Assembly: GCF_025736875.1 (NCBI RefSeq)
Contig: NZ_CP107052.1
Span: forward strand, 1 to 64,000
Length of the DNA stretch: 64,000 nucleotides
Reading direction: 5' to 3'
DNA from: Candidatus Kirkpatrickella diaphorinae
Lineage (GTDB): Bacteria > Pseudomonadota > Alphaproteobacteria > Acetobacterales > Acetobacteraceae
Shown: positions 1-9,240 of the stretch, one piece after another
Layout of the letters: each line of letters begins with the position of its first letter
Position numbering within the stretch: the first letter of the stretch is position 1
Notes under the pieces: generated by a model
Told to the model about the DNA's origin: nothing
What the model saw: only the letters and a program-made list of their open reading frames with translations
Databases searched by the model: none
Translations under genes and position numbers: made by a program

Positions 1-1
1 C

Positions 2-22
2 GATCCGCCAGAAGCGTTATGA
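2..22 (+). CDS. possible 3' end of an upstream gene (rfbB?)
   Basis: Six in-frame codons (DPPEAL) followed by TGA sit at the very start of the window. The TGA overlaps the first candidate ATG of rfbA in an ATGA arrangement, the same spacing used between later genes of this operon. In rhamnose operons the missing partner would be rfbB (dTDP-glucose 4,6-dehydratase), but six codons cannot identify it. This is inference from context only. Confidence 0.25.
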   Translation, partial: DPPEAL

Positions 23-939
23 CGGACAAAGACTGGGAATCTGAGAATATGTCGTCAAAAAATGAGAATAACGCCATGAAGGGTATTTTGCTGGCCGGGG
101 GATCGGGGACGCGCCTCTATCCCATGACGTTGGCGACATCGAAGCAACTCCTACCTGTCTACGATAAGCCGATGATCTATTATCCCCTGACGACGCTGAT
201 GCTCGCCGGGATCCGCGATATTATGATCATCTCGACGCCGCAGGATATCGGGCAGTTCAAACGCCTGCTCGGGGATGGATCTCAATTCGGGGTCAATTTT
301 GAATATCGCGTGCAACCTTCACCGGACGGCTTGGCCCAGGCCTTCCTGATCGCGGAAGACTGGATTGACGGGCATCCTTGCGCGCTGGCCCTGGGTGATA
401 ATCTCATCTTTGCTGAACATCTCAGCACCATGTTGCGTGACGCCGCGACACGGACCCATGGCGCGACTGTCTTTGCCTATCAGGTCCGTGATCCGGAACG
501 ATATGGCGTCGTCACGTTCGATGAAGGCGGTAAGGCGCTGCGCATCGTCGAGAAACCCGCGCATCCTGAGTCAAACTGGGCCGTTACGGGACTTTATTTC
601 TATGATCATCGTGTCGTGGAATTTGCAAAGCAGGTGAAACCTAGCGCGCGTGGAGAGCTGGAGATCACGGACCTCAACCAGATTTATCTTGAGGAAGGAA
701 CGCTTCAGGTCGACAAGCTCGGGCGGGGTTGCGCCTGGCTTGATGCGGGCACGCCCGACAGCCTGATGCAGGCCGGTTTGTTTGTGCAGACGATCCAGTC
801 CCGTCAGGGCATGTTGGTGGGCCTGCCATCGGAAGCCGCCTACCGCATGGGTTTTGTTGATGAGGCACAGCTGGATCACCACGCGGCTACGCTCGGCAAA
901 ACGATGCTCTCCCGGATGCTTCATGAACTGAAAGATTGA
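19..939 (+). CDS. rfbA: glucose-1-phosphate thymidylyltransferase
   Basis: Catalyses dTTP + glucose-1-phosphate to dTDP-glucose, the first step of dTDP-L-rhamnose synthesis, in the cytoplasm. The nucleotidyltransferase signature [17 protein letters not shown] lies at residues 27-43, the metal-site LGDN near residue 127, and EKP is followed by VTGLYFYD further on. The ATG at 19 overlaps an upstream TGA and gives 306 residues. The ATG at 76 (MKGILLAGG) gives 287, closer to the usual family length, and removes a polar 19-residue extension, so the start is unsettled. It is followed by rfbC after 27 bases and rfbD by overlap, so these genes very likely form one operon supplying rhamnose for surface polysaccharide. 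Confidence 0.95.
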   Translation: MTDKDWESENMSSKNENNAMKGILLAGGSGTRLYPMTLATSKQLLPVYDKPMIYYPLTTLMLAGIRDIMIISTPQDIGQFKRLLGDGSQFGVNFEYRVQPSPDGLAQAFLIAEDWIDGHPCALALGDNLIFAEHLSTMLRDAATRTHGATVFAYQVRDPERYGVVTFDEGGKALRIVEKPAHPESNWAVTGLYFYDHRVVEFAKQVKPSARGELEITDLNQIYLEEGTLQVDKLGRGCAWLDAGTPDSLMQAGLFVQTIQSRQGMLVGLPSEAAYRMGFVDEAQLDHHAATLGKTMLSRMLHELKD

Positions 940-966
940 AGCCAGGTCGTTAAAAAAGGATAAAAT

Positions 967-1524
967 ATGAAAGTCACACGACTGGACATCCCCGATGTCA
1001 TCCTCGTCACGCCGCCAAAATTCGGCGATGCGCGCGGGTTTTTCTCCGAAACCTACAATGCGGCACGTTATGAAGAGGCCGGGATCACGCTTCCTTTTGT
1101 GCAGGATAATCAAAGCCTGTCGCGCCAGAAAGGCGTGGTGCGCGGGCTGCATTGCCAACTGGCCCCTTATGAGCAGGGTAAACTTGTGCGCTGCACACAG
1201 GGCGCGATCTGGGACGTGGCGGTGGATGCGCGCTCTGGCTCCCCGACATACGGGAAATGGGTCGGCGCGGAATTATCAGAGGAAAACTGGTCTCAACTCT
1301 GGGTGCCGCCGGGGTTTCTACATGGTTTCATGACTCTGACGGATCACGTGATGGTGCAATATAAGTGCACCTCTGTCTATGACAAAGCTTCTGAACGTGC
1401 CGTTATCTGGAATTGCCCGCATCTCGGTATCAAATGGCCGTTGCCGACCTCCGATATTGTCCTGTCGGAAAAGGACCGGGAAGCGCCTCATTTCACGGAA
1501 GTCAAAAACTGGTTCAAATATTGA
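967..1524 (+). CDS. rfbC: dTDP-4-dehydrorhamnose 3,5-epimerase
   Basis: Epimerises dTDP-4-keto-6-deoxyglucose at C3 and C5 to the L-lyxo keto sugar, the third step of dTDP-rhamnose synthesis. The cupin-fold protein has 185 residues, the normal size. The catalytic-base motif RGLHCQ is at residues 59-64 (His62), and a Tyr near residue 132 fits the catalytic acid position. The start is preceded by AAAAAAGGA about 6 bases upstream. Its TGA overlaps the ATG of rfbD (ATGA), which indicates translational coupling. Confidence 0.95.
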   Translation: MKVTRLDIPDVILVTPPKFGDARGFFSETYNAARYEEAGITLPFVQDNQSLSRQKGVVRGLHCQLAPYEQGKLVRCTQGAIWDVAVDARSGSPTYGKWVGAELSEENWSQLWVPPGFLHGFMTLTDHVMVQYKCTSVYDKASERAVIWNCPHLGIKWPLPTSDIVLSEKDREAPHFTEVKNWFKY

Positions 1525-2429
1525 TGACTGAAAATAAAAAACAAAAAATCCTCGTCACCGGGGGGAGCGGGCAACTCGCAACCTCTCTCAAAAAACGCGC
1601 ACCGGGGGAGGTTGTCGTCGTCGGTCGGCCTGAATTTGATTTCGATCGGCCGGAGACCATTCTGGAGACGCTGGCGCGCCATCAACCTTCCGCAATTATC
1701 AATGCAGCGGCATGGACGGCGGTCGACCTCGCCGAAAGTCATGAAGTTGAGGCAAAGGCGGCCAATCATACGGGGCCGGAAATCATCGCGCGCTATTGTC
1801 GAGAGGCGCGCGTGCCCTTCATCCATGTGTCAACGGATTATGTTTTTTCAGGCGATAAAGGCGCGCCTTATCAGGAATCCGATCCGATCGCGCCCTGCAC
1901 CGTCTATGGCCGCACAAAGGCGGAGGGTGAAGCGGCGGTCATGGCGGCCAACCCTGAAAGCGTCATTCTACGCACATCATGGGTTTACGCGCCGCACGGC
2001 AAAAACTTTGTGCGGACAATGTTAAATGCCGGCGCAAAAAATCCGCGCCTGAAGGTGGTTGCGGACCAGCGCGGTAACCCGACAAATGCGGATGATCTGG
2101 CCGAAGCTGTCCTTAAAATCATGCATCAACTTCTCTCAAAAGAGGAAAAAAACGCTTTGGGCGGCATTTACCATGCGGCGGGGACGGGTGAGACCACATG
2201 GCATGGGCTCGCAGTCGCGGCGCTTGAGGATGCAGTGTCATATGGTCAGCCCTTCCCGGAGGAAGTCACGCCGATCGCAACAAAAGATTGGCCGACCCCC
2301 GCGAAGCGCCCGATGGATTCGCGCCTGTCATGTCAAAAATTGAAAGAGGTCTTTGGGGTAGAATTACCGGACTGGCGCGCCAGCCTTAAACGCGCCATTG
2401 GCGAGGTTTTCACAGGTAAATCGTTTTGA
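1524..2429 (+). CDS. rfbD: dTDP-4-dehydrorhamnose reductase
   Basis: NADPH-dependent reduction of dTDP-4-keto-L-rhamnose to dTDP-L-rhamnose, the last step of the pathway. It is a short-chain dehydrogenase-type Rossmann protein with GGSGQLA at residues 13-19, STDYVF at 103-108 and the YxxxK catalytic pair (YGRTK) at 128-132. I chose the ATG at 1524 because it overlaps the rfbC stop and puts the nucleotide-binding loop at the usual distance from the N-terminus. The open frame extends further upstream, but only inside rfbC. At 301 residues it has the normal size. Its stop overlaps the next gene's start. Confidence 0.94.
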   Translation: MTENKKQKILVTGGSGQLATSLKKRAPGEVVVVGRPEFDFDRPETILETLARHQPSAIINAAAWTAVDLAESHEVEAKAANHTGPEIIARYCREARVPFIHVSTDYVFSGDKGAPYQESDPIAPCTVYGRTKAEGEAAVMAANPESVILRTSWVYAPHGKNFVRTMLNAGAKNPRLKVVADQRGNPTNADDLAEAVLKIMHQLLSKEEKNALGGIYHAAGTGETTWHGLAVAALEDAVSYGQPFPEEVTPIATKDWPTPAKRPMDSRLSCQKLKEVFGVELPDWRASLKRAIGEVFTGKSF

Positions 2430-3529
2430 CGTTTTCTCTCAAGGATGAAGCCTCTCATATTGGAGAGGCTTCAACGCTTCGGGCATCTGAGTCGCCGGTT
2501 ATCTATATTCTCCTGTCGCTTTATAATGGTGCAACCTATCTCCCCGAGCAGTTGGAAAGCTTCCTGCGGCAGGATTACCGGTCGTGGCGGCTTCTCTGGC
2601 GGGATGACGGTTCCAACGACGAGTCCCGAGTACTCATGCGGGCATTTTCAGCGAAATGTGCCTCAGGTAAATGCATTGAAGTGTCTGCGTCACCCCGTCG
2701 CATCGGCGTGAGACGTTCCTACGAGCTTTTACTCAATCACGTGCCTGAAAATGGTTATGTCGCTTTTGCCGATCAGGATGATGTCTGGTTGGATGACAAG
2801 CTTTCACGCGCCTTCAATGCTCTGAAAGCATCACGTAAACCGGCCTTATATTGTGCACGCCAATATATTGTTGACGAAAATCTCGCGCATCGCCGCCTGT
2901 CCCCTGCGCTGCCGCCCGGTGAAAGCCTTCATCTCGCGACAGCTCTGACGCAAAACCTCGCAGTTGGTCATACGGTGCTTCTCAATCCCGCTGCTATCGC
3001 GCTCATCAAGAAAAGCGTCGCGCCGGAGGATGTGCTTCTCGATTGGTGGAGTTACCTCGTCGTTGCGCTATTTGGCGGCGAGATCGTGACGGATAATCGC
3101 CCGGCAAGTCTTTATCGGCAACATCGTCAGAATACGGTCGGCGCCACCTCGCACCTCCTCATACGGGCCTTTCGCGCGATGCGGCGGGGGCCAGCGGTTT
3201 TTATACGGCGGTTTGCGGGCAATGTCGCTTCTCTGCGGCAAGTCGCGTCGGCCCTCCCGTCCGCTTCAATGTCAGAGCGCGCGCCAAAAGCGCTTCAAAT
3301 CCCTGCACAGCAACATCGCACGCTTTTGAATGAGATTGAGGACGCGCTCATGGCGTCGCCGCTTGAGCGTATCAAATTCCTCTTCCGTCATCGCGACCTG
3401 CATCGACAGGGCCGGTTGGAGCATATCGTGTTTTGCCTATGGTTTATCCTGCGGCGCGCGTCCCAACCACCTCGTCGCGGACGGGAAATAGCGCTTCAAT
3501 ATGACAAGTCGCGCACGCTCACCCCATGA
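2426..3529 (+). CDS. family 2 glycosyltransferase, probably rhamnosyltransferase
   Basis: GT-A fold transferase that presumably uses the dTDP-rhamnose made by the preceding three genes. DDGS at residues 60-63 and DQDD at 116-119 are the expected sugar-nucleotide and metal-binding acidic motifs. The N-terminal 230 residues form the catalytic domain. The C-terminal ~130 residues are basic and have no motif I recognise. The likely start is TTG at 2426, overlapping the rfbD stop (TTGA), with AGGTAA about 7 bases upstream. I see no better ATG before the conserved IYILLSLYNG segment. The acceptor is unknown and 'rhamnosyl' is inferred from the operon. Confidence 0.85.
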   Translation: MTFSLKDEASHIGEASTLRASESPVIYILLSLYNGATYLPEQLESFLRQDYRSWRLLWRDDGSNDESRVLMRAFSAKCASGKCIEVSASPRRIGVRRSYELLLNHVPENGYVAFADQDDVWLDDKLSRAFNALKASRKPALYCARQYIVDENLAHRRLSPALPPGESLHLATALTQNLAVGHTVLLNPAAIALIKKSVAPEDVLLDWWSYLVVALFGGEIVTDNRPASLYRQHRQNTVGATSHLLIRAFRAMRRGPAVFIRRFAGNVASLRQVASALPSASMSERAPKALQIPAQQHRTLLNEIEDALMASPLERIKFLFRHRDLHRQGRLEHIVFCLWFILRRASQPPRRGREIALQYDKSRTLTP

Positions 3530-3582
3530 TCGATCCGGGATGAAGCAAGCCCCGAACAACGTTGAAAGCGCGCGGTGCGACC

Positions 3583-4296
3583 TTAAAACCCATCGCCGGA
3601 AGCTTTTTTAATCCAGTCCGCCATGGCGCCGCCCGGCGGGGCTGTCACGGAAATCGCCTCTTCATGACAAGTCAAATTCAAGGCGCGGCAATGAAGAAGA
3701 AGTTGCGAATCATTGGATGGCACGCCGTAAATCGGGTCGCCAATGATCGTATGGCCCATTGCGGCGCAATGTGCACGGGCCTGATGGGTACGCCCGGTGA
3801 GAAGCTGTAACGCCAGAAGGGTCGCGTTATGGCCACGATGCAGCACGCGCCAATGCGTGCGACTTTCCTGCCCTTCAGGATCGACTTCCATCTTCCATTG
3901 CCGGTTTTTCTCAACCCGCAAGAGAGGTAAATTGAGGGTTCCGGCGTCTTCGGCCGGGTGCCCGCTCACAATGGCCCAATAGGTTTTCGTGACCTGACGT
4001 CGCGAGAACGCATTTTGCGCCGCGATCAGCGCCTGCTTCCGAAGCGCGATGAGCAGACATCCCGACGTGTCCCGATCAAGCCGATGCGCCAGCCAAGGCC
4101 CGTCCTTCCGTTTTGAAAGAGAGGGGAAAAACGCCTCGACTGAAAGCGCCGTCCCGCGACTAGGATGAACAGGAAGCCCCGCCGGCTTGTTGATGGCCAC
4201 GAAATGCGAGCTGCGATAGAGAATATCCAGCTCGAAAGGGGGCGCTTTCTTGACCGTCAGGTTTCCTTGGCGCTGCCGGGCATCACCCCTCGTCAC
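3583..4296 (-). CDS. RluA-family RNA pseudouridine synthase
   Basis: Isomerises uridine to pseudouridine in rRNA or tRNA. The family motif HRLDRDTSG begins at residue 71, with catalytic Asp74, and LLTGRTHQARAH follows near residues 165-176. At 237 residues it is short and lacks an S4 domain, like the TruC/RluA/RluF-like small members, so the exact target site cannot be assigned. The start overlaps the 3' end of ftsK by 14 bases, so it is probably co-transcribed behind ftsK. The gene converges with the rhamnose operon, leaving about 50 bases with no clear terminator. Confidence 0.88.
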   Translation of the reverse strand: MTRGDARQRQGNLTVKKAPPFELDILYRSSHFVAINKPAGLPVHPSRGTALSVEAFFPSLSKRKDGPWLAHRLDRDTSGCLLIALRKQALIAAQNAFSRRQVTKTYWAIVSGHPAEDAGTLNLPLLRVEKNRQWKMEVDPEGQESRTHWRVLHRGHNATLLALQLLTGRTHQARAHCAAMGHTIIGDPIYGVPSNDSQLLLHCRALNLTCHEEAISVTAPPGGAMADWIKKASGDGF

Positions 4297-6940
4297 GTCG
4301 GCTTCTTACCAGAACTTCTCGCCGCCCTACATGGTTGGCGGCACTGACAATGCCCTGTTTTTCCATTTCCTCAATGATTTTGGCGGCACGATTATAGCCG
4401 ATGGAGAGGTGACGCTGGATAAAGGACGTTGACGCCTTGCCCTCACGCGCGACGAGGTCAACCGCCTGGTCAAAAAGCGTGGTTTCGCCATCATATCCGC
4501 CGCTGAGGCCATTTCCGGAGGAAGAGAGATCCTCATCCGGCTCGGCGGCAACGATTTCGTCATTATAAATGGGTTCACCTTTGGATTTGAGGTCCGCCAC
4601 GACCGCCTCAACCTCACTATCCGCCACGAAAGGACCATGGACGCGGGTGATGCGCGCTGCGCCCTGCATGTAAAGCATGTCACCCTGGCCCAGAAGCTGC
4701 TCCGCCCCCTGTTCACCCAGGATCGTCCGACTATCGAATTTGCTGATGACTTGAAAGGAGATCCGCGTCGGGAAATTCGCTTTGATCGTGCCGGTAATGA
4801 CATCAACGGAGGGGCGCTGCGTCGCCATAATGACATGGATGCCCGCCGCCCGCGCTTTCTGCGCCAAACGCTGCACGGCGCCTTCAATATCCTTCCCCGC
4901 AACCATCATGAGATCCGCCATCTCATCGATGATGATGACGATAAACGGCATGGTCTCAAGATTAAGTTGCTGCTCATCAAAGACCGGTCGACCCGTCTCG
5001 GAATCGAAGCCGGTCTGGACGCGGCGCATCGGCATCTCACCTTGCGCATGGGCCTGACGGACGCGGTGGTTATAACCGGCAATATTCCGCACCTGTAAAT
5101 GCCCCATGGCGCGATAACGCCGGTCCATCTCCCGCACTGCCCATTTCAGTGCGGCGACAGCTTTATGCGGCTCGGTGACAACCGGGGTGAGGAGGTGGGG
5201 GATGCCTTCATAAATCGATAATTCCAGAATTTTCGGGTCGATCATGATCAATCGGCACTCTTCCGGCGGGTGACGGAAGAGAAGTGAGAGGATCATCGCA
5301 TTGACGCCGACCGATTTGCCTGACCCCGTCGTACCAGCAATGAGGAGATGCGGCATCTTCACCAGATCAGCGCAGATCGGATCCCCCGCGATATCTTTCC
5401 CCAATGCCAGTTTAAGGTGAGAGCCGGGCTCCTTGAATTCGGGCGTGTCCAATACTTCACTGAGGAAAACCGTCTCACGGATGGCATTGGGGACTTCAAT
5501 GCCGATGACATTGCGCCCCGGCACCGTCGCGATGCGCACACTCAGCACTGACAAAGAGCGCGCGACATCATCCGCCAGCCCGATGACGCGGGCGGAGCGT
5601 ATGCCCGGCGCGGGTTCAAGCTCATAAAGCGTGACGACCGGCCCGGCATGGATATCGCCAATCTGCCCTTGCACACCGTAATCGGCCAGAACCTGCTCCA
5701 AAAGCCGTGCATTCGCCTGAAGAACTTCCTGCGTCGGGCCTGAATTCGCGGCTGGCGGGGCGGGTTTCAGAAGGGTGAGAGATGGGAGCTGCCAGCCATC
5801 GAGTTGCGTGTCCATTTGTGCCGGGCGTGACGGCGGTTCCGCCGGACTGGCCGCCTGGCGTGGCCGCCCGAAACTGAAAAATCCTCGCCGCGCAGGTGGC
5901 TCTGGCGCCAATCTCTGGGGATCATTCCGCGTCGTCATGGGGTCGACGCTGCTTTCCTCTTCAACGTGCATGATTTCCGGGTGATGGCGCGCGGCGTCCT
6001 GCTCCTGAGGGGAGATTTGCGCCAATTGACGCGCATAAGGATTATCGGATCGTGACGGCGCGCCCGGTGCCGCATGCCCCGCGGCCGAAGCGGGTGAGAT
6101 TTGCGGCTCACGTCGCGCATCGGGCGGGTGGAGCCATTCATCGCCGTGATGTGATGCGGCGCTCTGCGTGCGGCCCGATGGTGCGGCATAAGTGGGTGAA
6201 ACATCTGCGTAGCCAAGACGCGCAGGCGTCTCCGGCGCATATCCAGCGATATCCGGGGTGGCGTGCGCAACGCCCCGCCGCCCGATCGCGCGGAAAAGTG
6301 AGGCAAGGCCCCGGCTTGTGCGCATGACAATGATCATCAAAGCCCGCCACTCATGACGCTGAAGACCCAAAGCAAGCGGGACGAGGAGGAAGCAAAGCGC
6401 GATGGCGAGGAGGAAGAACCCCGTCGCGCCATAACCATGCAGCAATGACCGCCCCGATTCGATCAGTTTCCGTGCCAGCAAATCACCCGCCGTCCCGCCA
6501 AAACCGGAGGCGGACGGCCAGGCGACCTGCGTGAGCGGGATGAGCTGCTGGAGTGAGGCGACGGTCATCGCCACGGTCGGGATCAGCGCCACCGCGCTGA
6601 TGAGTCGCAGGATCGGCGATGCGAGTTGATGATATCGGATAATCTGCCATGCCCAGCATGTGAAGATGATGGTGGGCAGCGCACTGGCCAGCCCCAGCCA
6701 TTGGACAAATTCATCCGCGATAAAAGCGCCGAAAAGGCCGAGGTAGTTGGAGGGGGTCACATTGGCATTGGCCGTGTTGAAAGACGGGTCCTGCGGATTA
6801 TAGGACCAGAGCGCGGCGGCGAGGCAGAGGGCCACGGCGACAAGGGCGAGCCCGCCACATTCTATGAGACGCAGTGAGACGGCGTGACGAAAATGGGAAG
6901 TTGTGCCGCCTGAAGCTGCGCGACGCCGGAATAAACTCAC
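4283..6940 (-). CDS. ftsK: DNA translocase FtsK
   Basis: Membrane-anchored, septum-located ATP-driven DNA pump that resolves chromosome termini during division and recruits/activates Xer recombination. The 885-residue protein has 4-5 hydrophobic segments in residues 25-195, a Pro/Ala/Arg-rich linker at about 220-400, an alpha/beta RecA-like motor with Walker A GTTGSGKS at 536-543 and Walker B IIIDEMADL near 669, and a winged-helix gamma domain (KOPS reading) at about 822-885. The linker is short compared with E. coli FtsK, as is usual in alphaproteobacteria. It is the lead gene over the RluA-like synthase on this strand, with 129 bases separating it from rsmD. Confidence 0.96.
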   Translation of the reverse strand: MSLFRRRAASGGTTSHFRHAVSLRLIECGGLALVAVALCLAAALWSYNPQDPSFNTANANVTPSNYLGLFGAFIADEFVQWLGLASALPTIIFTCWAWQIIRYHQLASPILRLISAVALIPTVAMTVASLQQLIPLTQVAWPSASGFGGTAGDLLARKLIESGRSLLHGYGATGFFLLAIALCFLLVPLALGLQRHEWRALMIIVMRTSRGLASLFRAIGRRGVAHATPDIAGYAPETPARLGYADVSPTYAAPSGRTQSAASHHGDEWLHPPDARREPQISPASAAGHAAPGAPSRSDNPYARQLAQISPQEQDAARHHPEIMHVEEESSVDPMTTRNDPQRLAPEPPARRGFFSFGRPRQAASPAEPPSRPAQMDTQLDGWQLPSLTLLKPAPPAANSGPTQEVLQANARLLEQVLADYGVQGQIGDIHAGPVVTLYELEPAPGIRSARVIGLADDVARSLSVLSVRIATVPGRNVIGIEVPNAIRETVFLSEVLDTPEFKEPGSHLKLALGKDIAGDPICADLVKMPHLLIAGTTGSGKSVGVNAMILSLLFRHPPEECRLIMIDPKILELSIYEGIPHLLTPVVTEPHKAVAALKWAVREMDRRYRAMGHLQVRNIAGYNHRVRQAHAQGEMPMRRVQTGFDSETGRPVFDEQQLNLETMPFIVIIIDEMADLMMVAGKDIEGAVQRLAQKARAAGIHVIMATQRPSVDVITGTIKANFPTRISFQVISKFDSRTILGEQGAEQLLGQGDMLYMQGAARITRVHGPFVADSEVEAVVADLKSKGEPIYNDEIVAAEPDEDLSSSGNGLSGGYDGETTLFDQAVDLVAREGKASTSFIQRHLSIGYNRAAKIIEEMEKQGIVSAANHVGRREVLVRSRRDEG

Positions 6941-7069
6941 TGTAACCTCTGATCTTGATGTCCTGTTAAGGTCGAATGCGCGATGGAAAGCGTGCTTGTT
7001 TTGTTCAAGTTAACATCTGAAGCGCGGATACGTCGCTAAAATAAAAATAGAGGTGGTCCGGTTTTGCAT

Positions 7070-7636
7070 TCAAATCCCCTCCCATTGCGCGCCTCTCCAG
7101 AAGGAAATCCGCGCGACCCCGATTTTGCGCAGGTCGAGAGGCGGTTCGGAATTGATCGGATCCAGGTTCTTCTCCGACTCCGTGATGATCAATGTATCAG
7201 GCCCGATCCAGCCGGTCCGCATAAGTGCTTTGATGGAAAGCGGCAGAAGATTCTGGCCGTAAGGCGGGTCGAGGAAGGCGATATCCATCTGCCCGGTGGC
7301 ACGGGGCGGTGCGGTGACATCGCATTTCAGCACCATGCTATGATCTGCAAAGCGTGCGCGCCTGATATTTTTTATCAAAGTGCGATGTGCGGGAGAATGG
7401 TGATCCATGAAAGTGACGTGAGCGGCTCCGCGAGACAGGGCCTCAATGCCGAAAGCGCCTGTGCCCGCGAAACCATCAAGCACCTTTGCATCCTGCATCG
7501 GATGCGCGGCGGCCCAGCCCGCATGGGCGAGCACGTCGAACATGACCTGTCGCGCCCTGTCTGAAGTCGGGCGTGTCGCCTGATCATCCGGGCCATCAAG
7601 GACAAGGCCCCGCCTCATACCGGCAATGACGCGCAT
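7070..7636 (-). CDS. rsmD: 16S rRNA (guanine(966)-N(2))-methyltransferase
   Basis: Methylates N2 of G966 in 16S rRNA using S-adenosylmethionine. The Rossmann motif DGFAGTGAFG is at residues 54-63 and the amino-methyltransferase active-site motif DPPY at 123-126. The 188-residue length is typical. The ATG overlaps the stop codon of the upstream pseudouridine synthase gene by one base, so two rRNA-modifying enzymes are translationally coupled, an arrangement common in alphaproteobacteria. Confidence 0.93.
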   Translation of the reverse strand: MRVIAGMRRGLVLDGPDDQATRPTSDRARQVMFDVLAHAGWAAAHPMQDAKVLDGFAGTGAFGIEALSRGAAHVTFMDHHSPAHRTLIKNIRRARFADHSMVLKCDVTAPPRATGQMDIAFLDPPYGQNLLPLSIKALMRTGWIGPDTLIITESEKNLDPINSEPPLDLRKIGVARISFWRGAQWEGI

Positions 7637-8406
7637 CAGCGTGCCACGGAGCGCGCGGCTTTGCGCCGGGGTGCGGCTTCAAAACCCCCGATCTGCTCCC
7701 GCAATGTTTTGGTCGGCACTTCTTCCAAGGCGCGTTTCTGGAGGGTTCCGAGCTGGAACGGGCCATAGGCCACTCGGATCAGTCGGCTGACATGCAGGTT
7801 CAGCGCCGCCATGACACGGCGGATCTCCCGGTTCTTCCCCTCCTGCAGGCTGACGGTCAGCCAGGAATTATCGCCTTTGCGCGAATCGAGACCCGCCTGA
7901 ATCGCCCCATAGCGGACGCCATCGAAAACCGATCCCTCAGCGAGGGCGGCGAGGCGCTTCTCATCCACCAGGCCAAAAACACGTACGCGATAGCGCCTGA
8001 CCCATTGGTGAGAGGGCAATTCAAGCCGACGTGCGAGGGCGCCGTCATTCGTCAGTAGGAGCAGCCCTTCAGAATTCAGGTCCAGTCGTCCGATGCTGAT
8101 GACGCGCGGTAAACCGGGGGGAAGGGATTCGAAAACGGTTTTGCGATTTTGCGGGTCATGATGGGTCGTCACCAATCCGGTGGGTTTGTGATAGCGCCAG
8201 ACACGCGTGCGCTCCTGCGGGCCGATGACAGCGCCATCCACGCGGATCATGTCCTGAGCGGTGACAAAGGTTGCAGGTTGCTGGATGACCTCGTTATTCA
8301 CGATGATCCGCCCTTCCGCCACCATACGTTCCACATCGCGACGGCTTCCGACACCGGCCCGCGCCAGAAACTTCGCGATACGTTCGCCTTTGACGTCGTC
8401 CGTCAT
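7636..8406 (-). CDS. rluB: RsuA/RluB-family rRNA pseudouridine synthase
   Basis: Makes pseudouridine in rRNA, most likely 23S position 2605 by family resemblance. An N-terminal S4 RNA-binding domain (residues about 7-60, AKFLARAGVGSRR) precedes the catalytic core with GRLDLNSEGLLLLTND starting at residue 107 (catalytic Asp109). A basic Arg/Ala tail ends the 256-residue protein. It lies upstream of rsmD and is co-directional. The RluB label rather than RluE/RsuA is inferred from the S4 domain, the length and the rsmD neighbour. Confidence 0.85.
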   Translation of the reverse strand: MTDDVKGERIAKFLARAGVGSRRDVERMVAEGRIIVNNEVIQQPATFVTAQDMIRVDGAVIGPQERTRVWRYHKPTGLVTTHHDPQNRKTVFESLPPGLPRVISIGRLDLNSEGLLLLTNDGALARRLELPSHQWVRRYRVRVFGLVDEKRLAALAEGSVFDGVRYGAIQAGLDSRKGDNSWLTVSLQEGKNREIRRVMAALNLHVSRLIRVAYGPFQLGTLQKRALEEVPTKTLREQIGGFEAAPRRKAARSVAR

Positions 8407-8572
8407 GATCTCAACATCCTTTTAAGCCCCGGGGAGGGACCCTCCGACCTTTGTCCGCGCCCGATCGAGATTTTGCAAATCGCCCTGAGGGCGCGGCAGG
8501 TAAAGCATATTCACGCACGTTCATGCGCAAACGACATGGTTTTTGCATCATATGATGTGCAAATATCAAACC

Positions 8573-9106
8573 ATGACTGAGAAAAAAGCGAATTTCTTTG
8601 CGGTAAAGGATCCCCTCAACGTGCCGGAAGTGCTTTCACCCGAGCAGGCGATGGAGCTGGCCCTGACCCTTGCCCGGGAGGCCGGTGCGTCTGGGGAGGT
8701 GCCCGTTGGGGCCGTCATACTGGACGCAGAGGGGCGCCTTTGCGCGGCTCAGGCCAATCAGGTCGAATCTGATAGCGACCCCTCCGCCCATGCGGAGTTG
8801 CGTGCGATGCGGGCGGCTGCACGTCATTGCGGGACGAAATATCTGTCAGGATGCACGCTCTATGTTACGCTGGAGCCCTGTCCCATGTGCGCGGCCTCAA
8901 TGGTGCATTTCAAACTCAGCCGCCTGATTTTTGGCGCCTATGACCCGAAAGGGGGCGGGGTTGAGCATGGTCCGCGCATTTTTGAGCAGAAAAAATGCCT
9001 GCACCGGCCGGACGTGATTGGCGGCATCCGCGCGGAGGAAAGCGCCGCCCTGCTGAGGGGGTTTTTCAGTCGGTTGAGAGCGGAGAAGGGAGCGGAAAAA
9101 CCCTGA
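8573..9106 (+). CDS. tadA: tRNA-specific adenosine deaminase (TadA family)
   Basis: Deaminates the wobble adenosine of tRNA-Arg(ACG) to inosine. The zinc-binding deaminase motif is intact: HAE (His73, Glu75 as proton shuttle) and PCPMC (Cys103, Cys106). The ATG at 8573 gives 177 residues. An in-frame ATG at 8543 would add ten residues (MHHMMCKYQT) unlike the family. The ~20-residue N-terminal extension before the conserved core is longer than in E. coli TadA. It is divergent from rluB across 166 bases. A guanine or cytosine deaminase is the alternative, but the PCPMC spacing and FGAYDPKGG segment favour TadA. Confidence 0.9.
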   Translation: MTEKKANFFAVKDPLNVPEVLSPEQAMELALTLAREAGASGEVPVGAVILDAEGRLCAAQANQVESDSDPSAHAELRAMRAAARHCGTKYLSGCTLYVTLEPCPMCAASMVHFKLSRLIFGAYDPKGGGVEHGPRIFEQKKCLHRPDVIGGIRAEESAALLRGFFSRLRAEKGAEKP

Positions 9107-9192
9107 CATCGTTTTTAAAGAAAAAGACGCCAAGAGAATCTTTACGAGGCTGGATGTTTTTCTTAAACTTGTTGCGCAAATAACACTATTTG

Positions 9193-9237
9193 ATCAGGAT
9201 GCGCCGACGGTCGGTCATTTGATCCTGATGGAGAGGG
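9193..9237 (+). promoter_or_regulatory. hairpin abutting the degP ribosome-binding site
   Basis: Inverted repeat ATCAGGAT (9193-9200) / ATCCTGAT (9222-9229) encloses a smaller CCGA/TCGG stem (9204-9207, 9211-9214). The Shine-Dalgarno GGAGAGGG (9230-9237) begins directly after the outer arm, and the GTG start of the protease gene is at 9241. The structure is visible in the sequence. A role in translation control is inference. Confidence 0.45.
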
Positions 9238-9240
9238 CCC

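Noticed and set aside
6000-6360. Long plus-strand and alternative-frame reading frames inside ftsK linker
   Set aside because: The GC-rich Pro/Ala/Arg linker region leaves several frames open by composition alone. They lack starts with sites and any known domain.
9160-9192. RpoH-type promoter of the degP-like gene (CTTAAA/CTTG ... CACTAT)
   Set aside because: The CTTG to CTAT spacing is about 14 bases, too short. The alternative CTTAAA start deviates from consensus. Not convincing without a mapped transcript.
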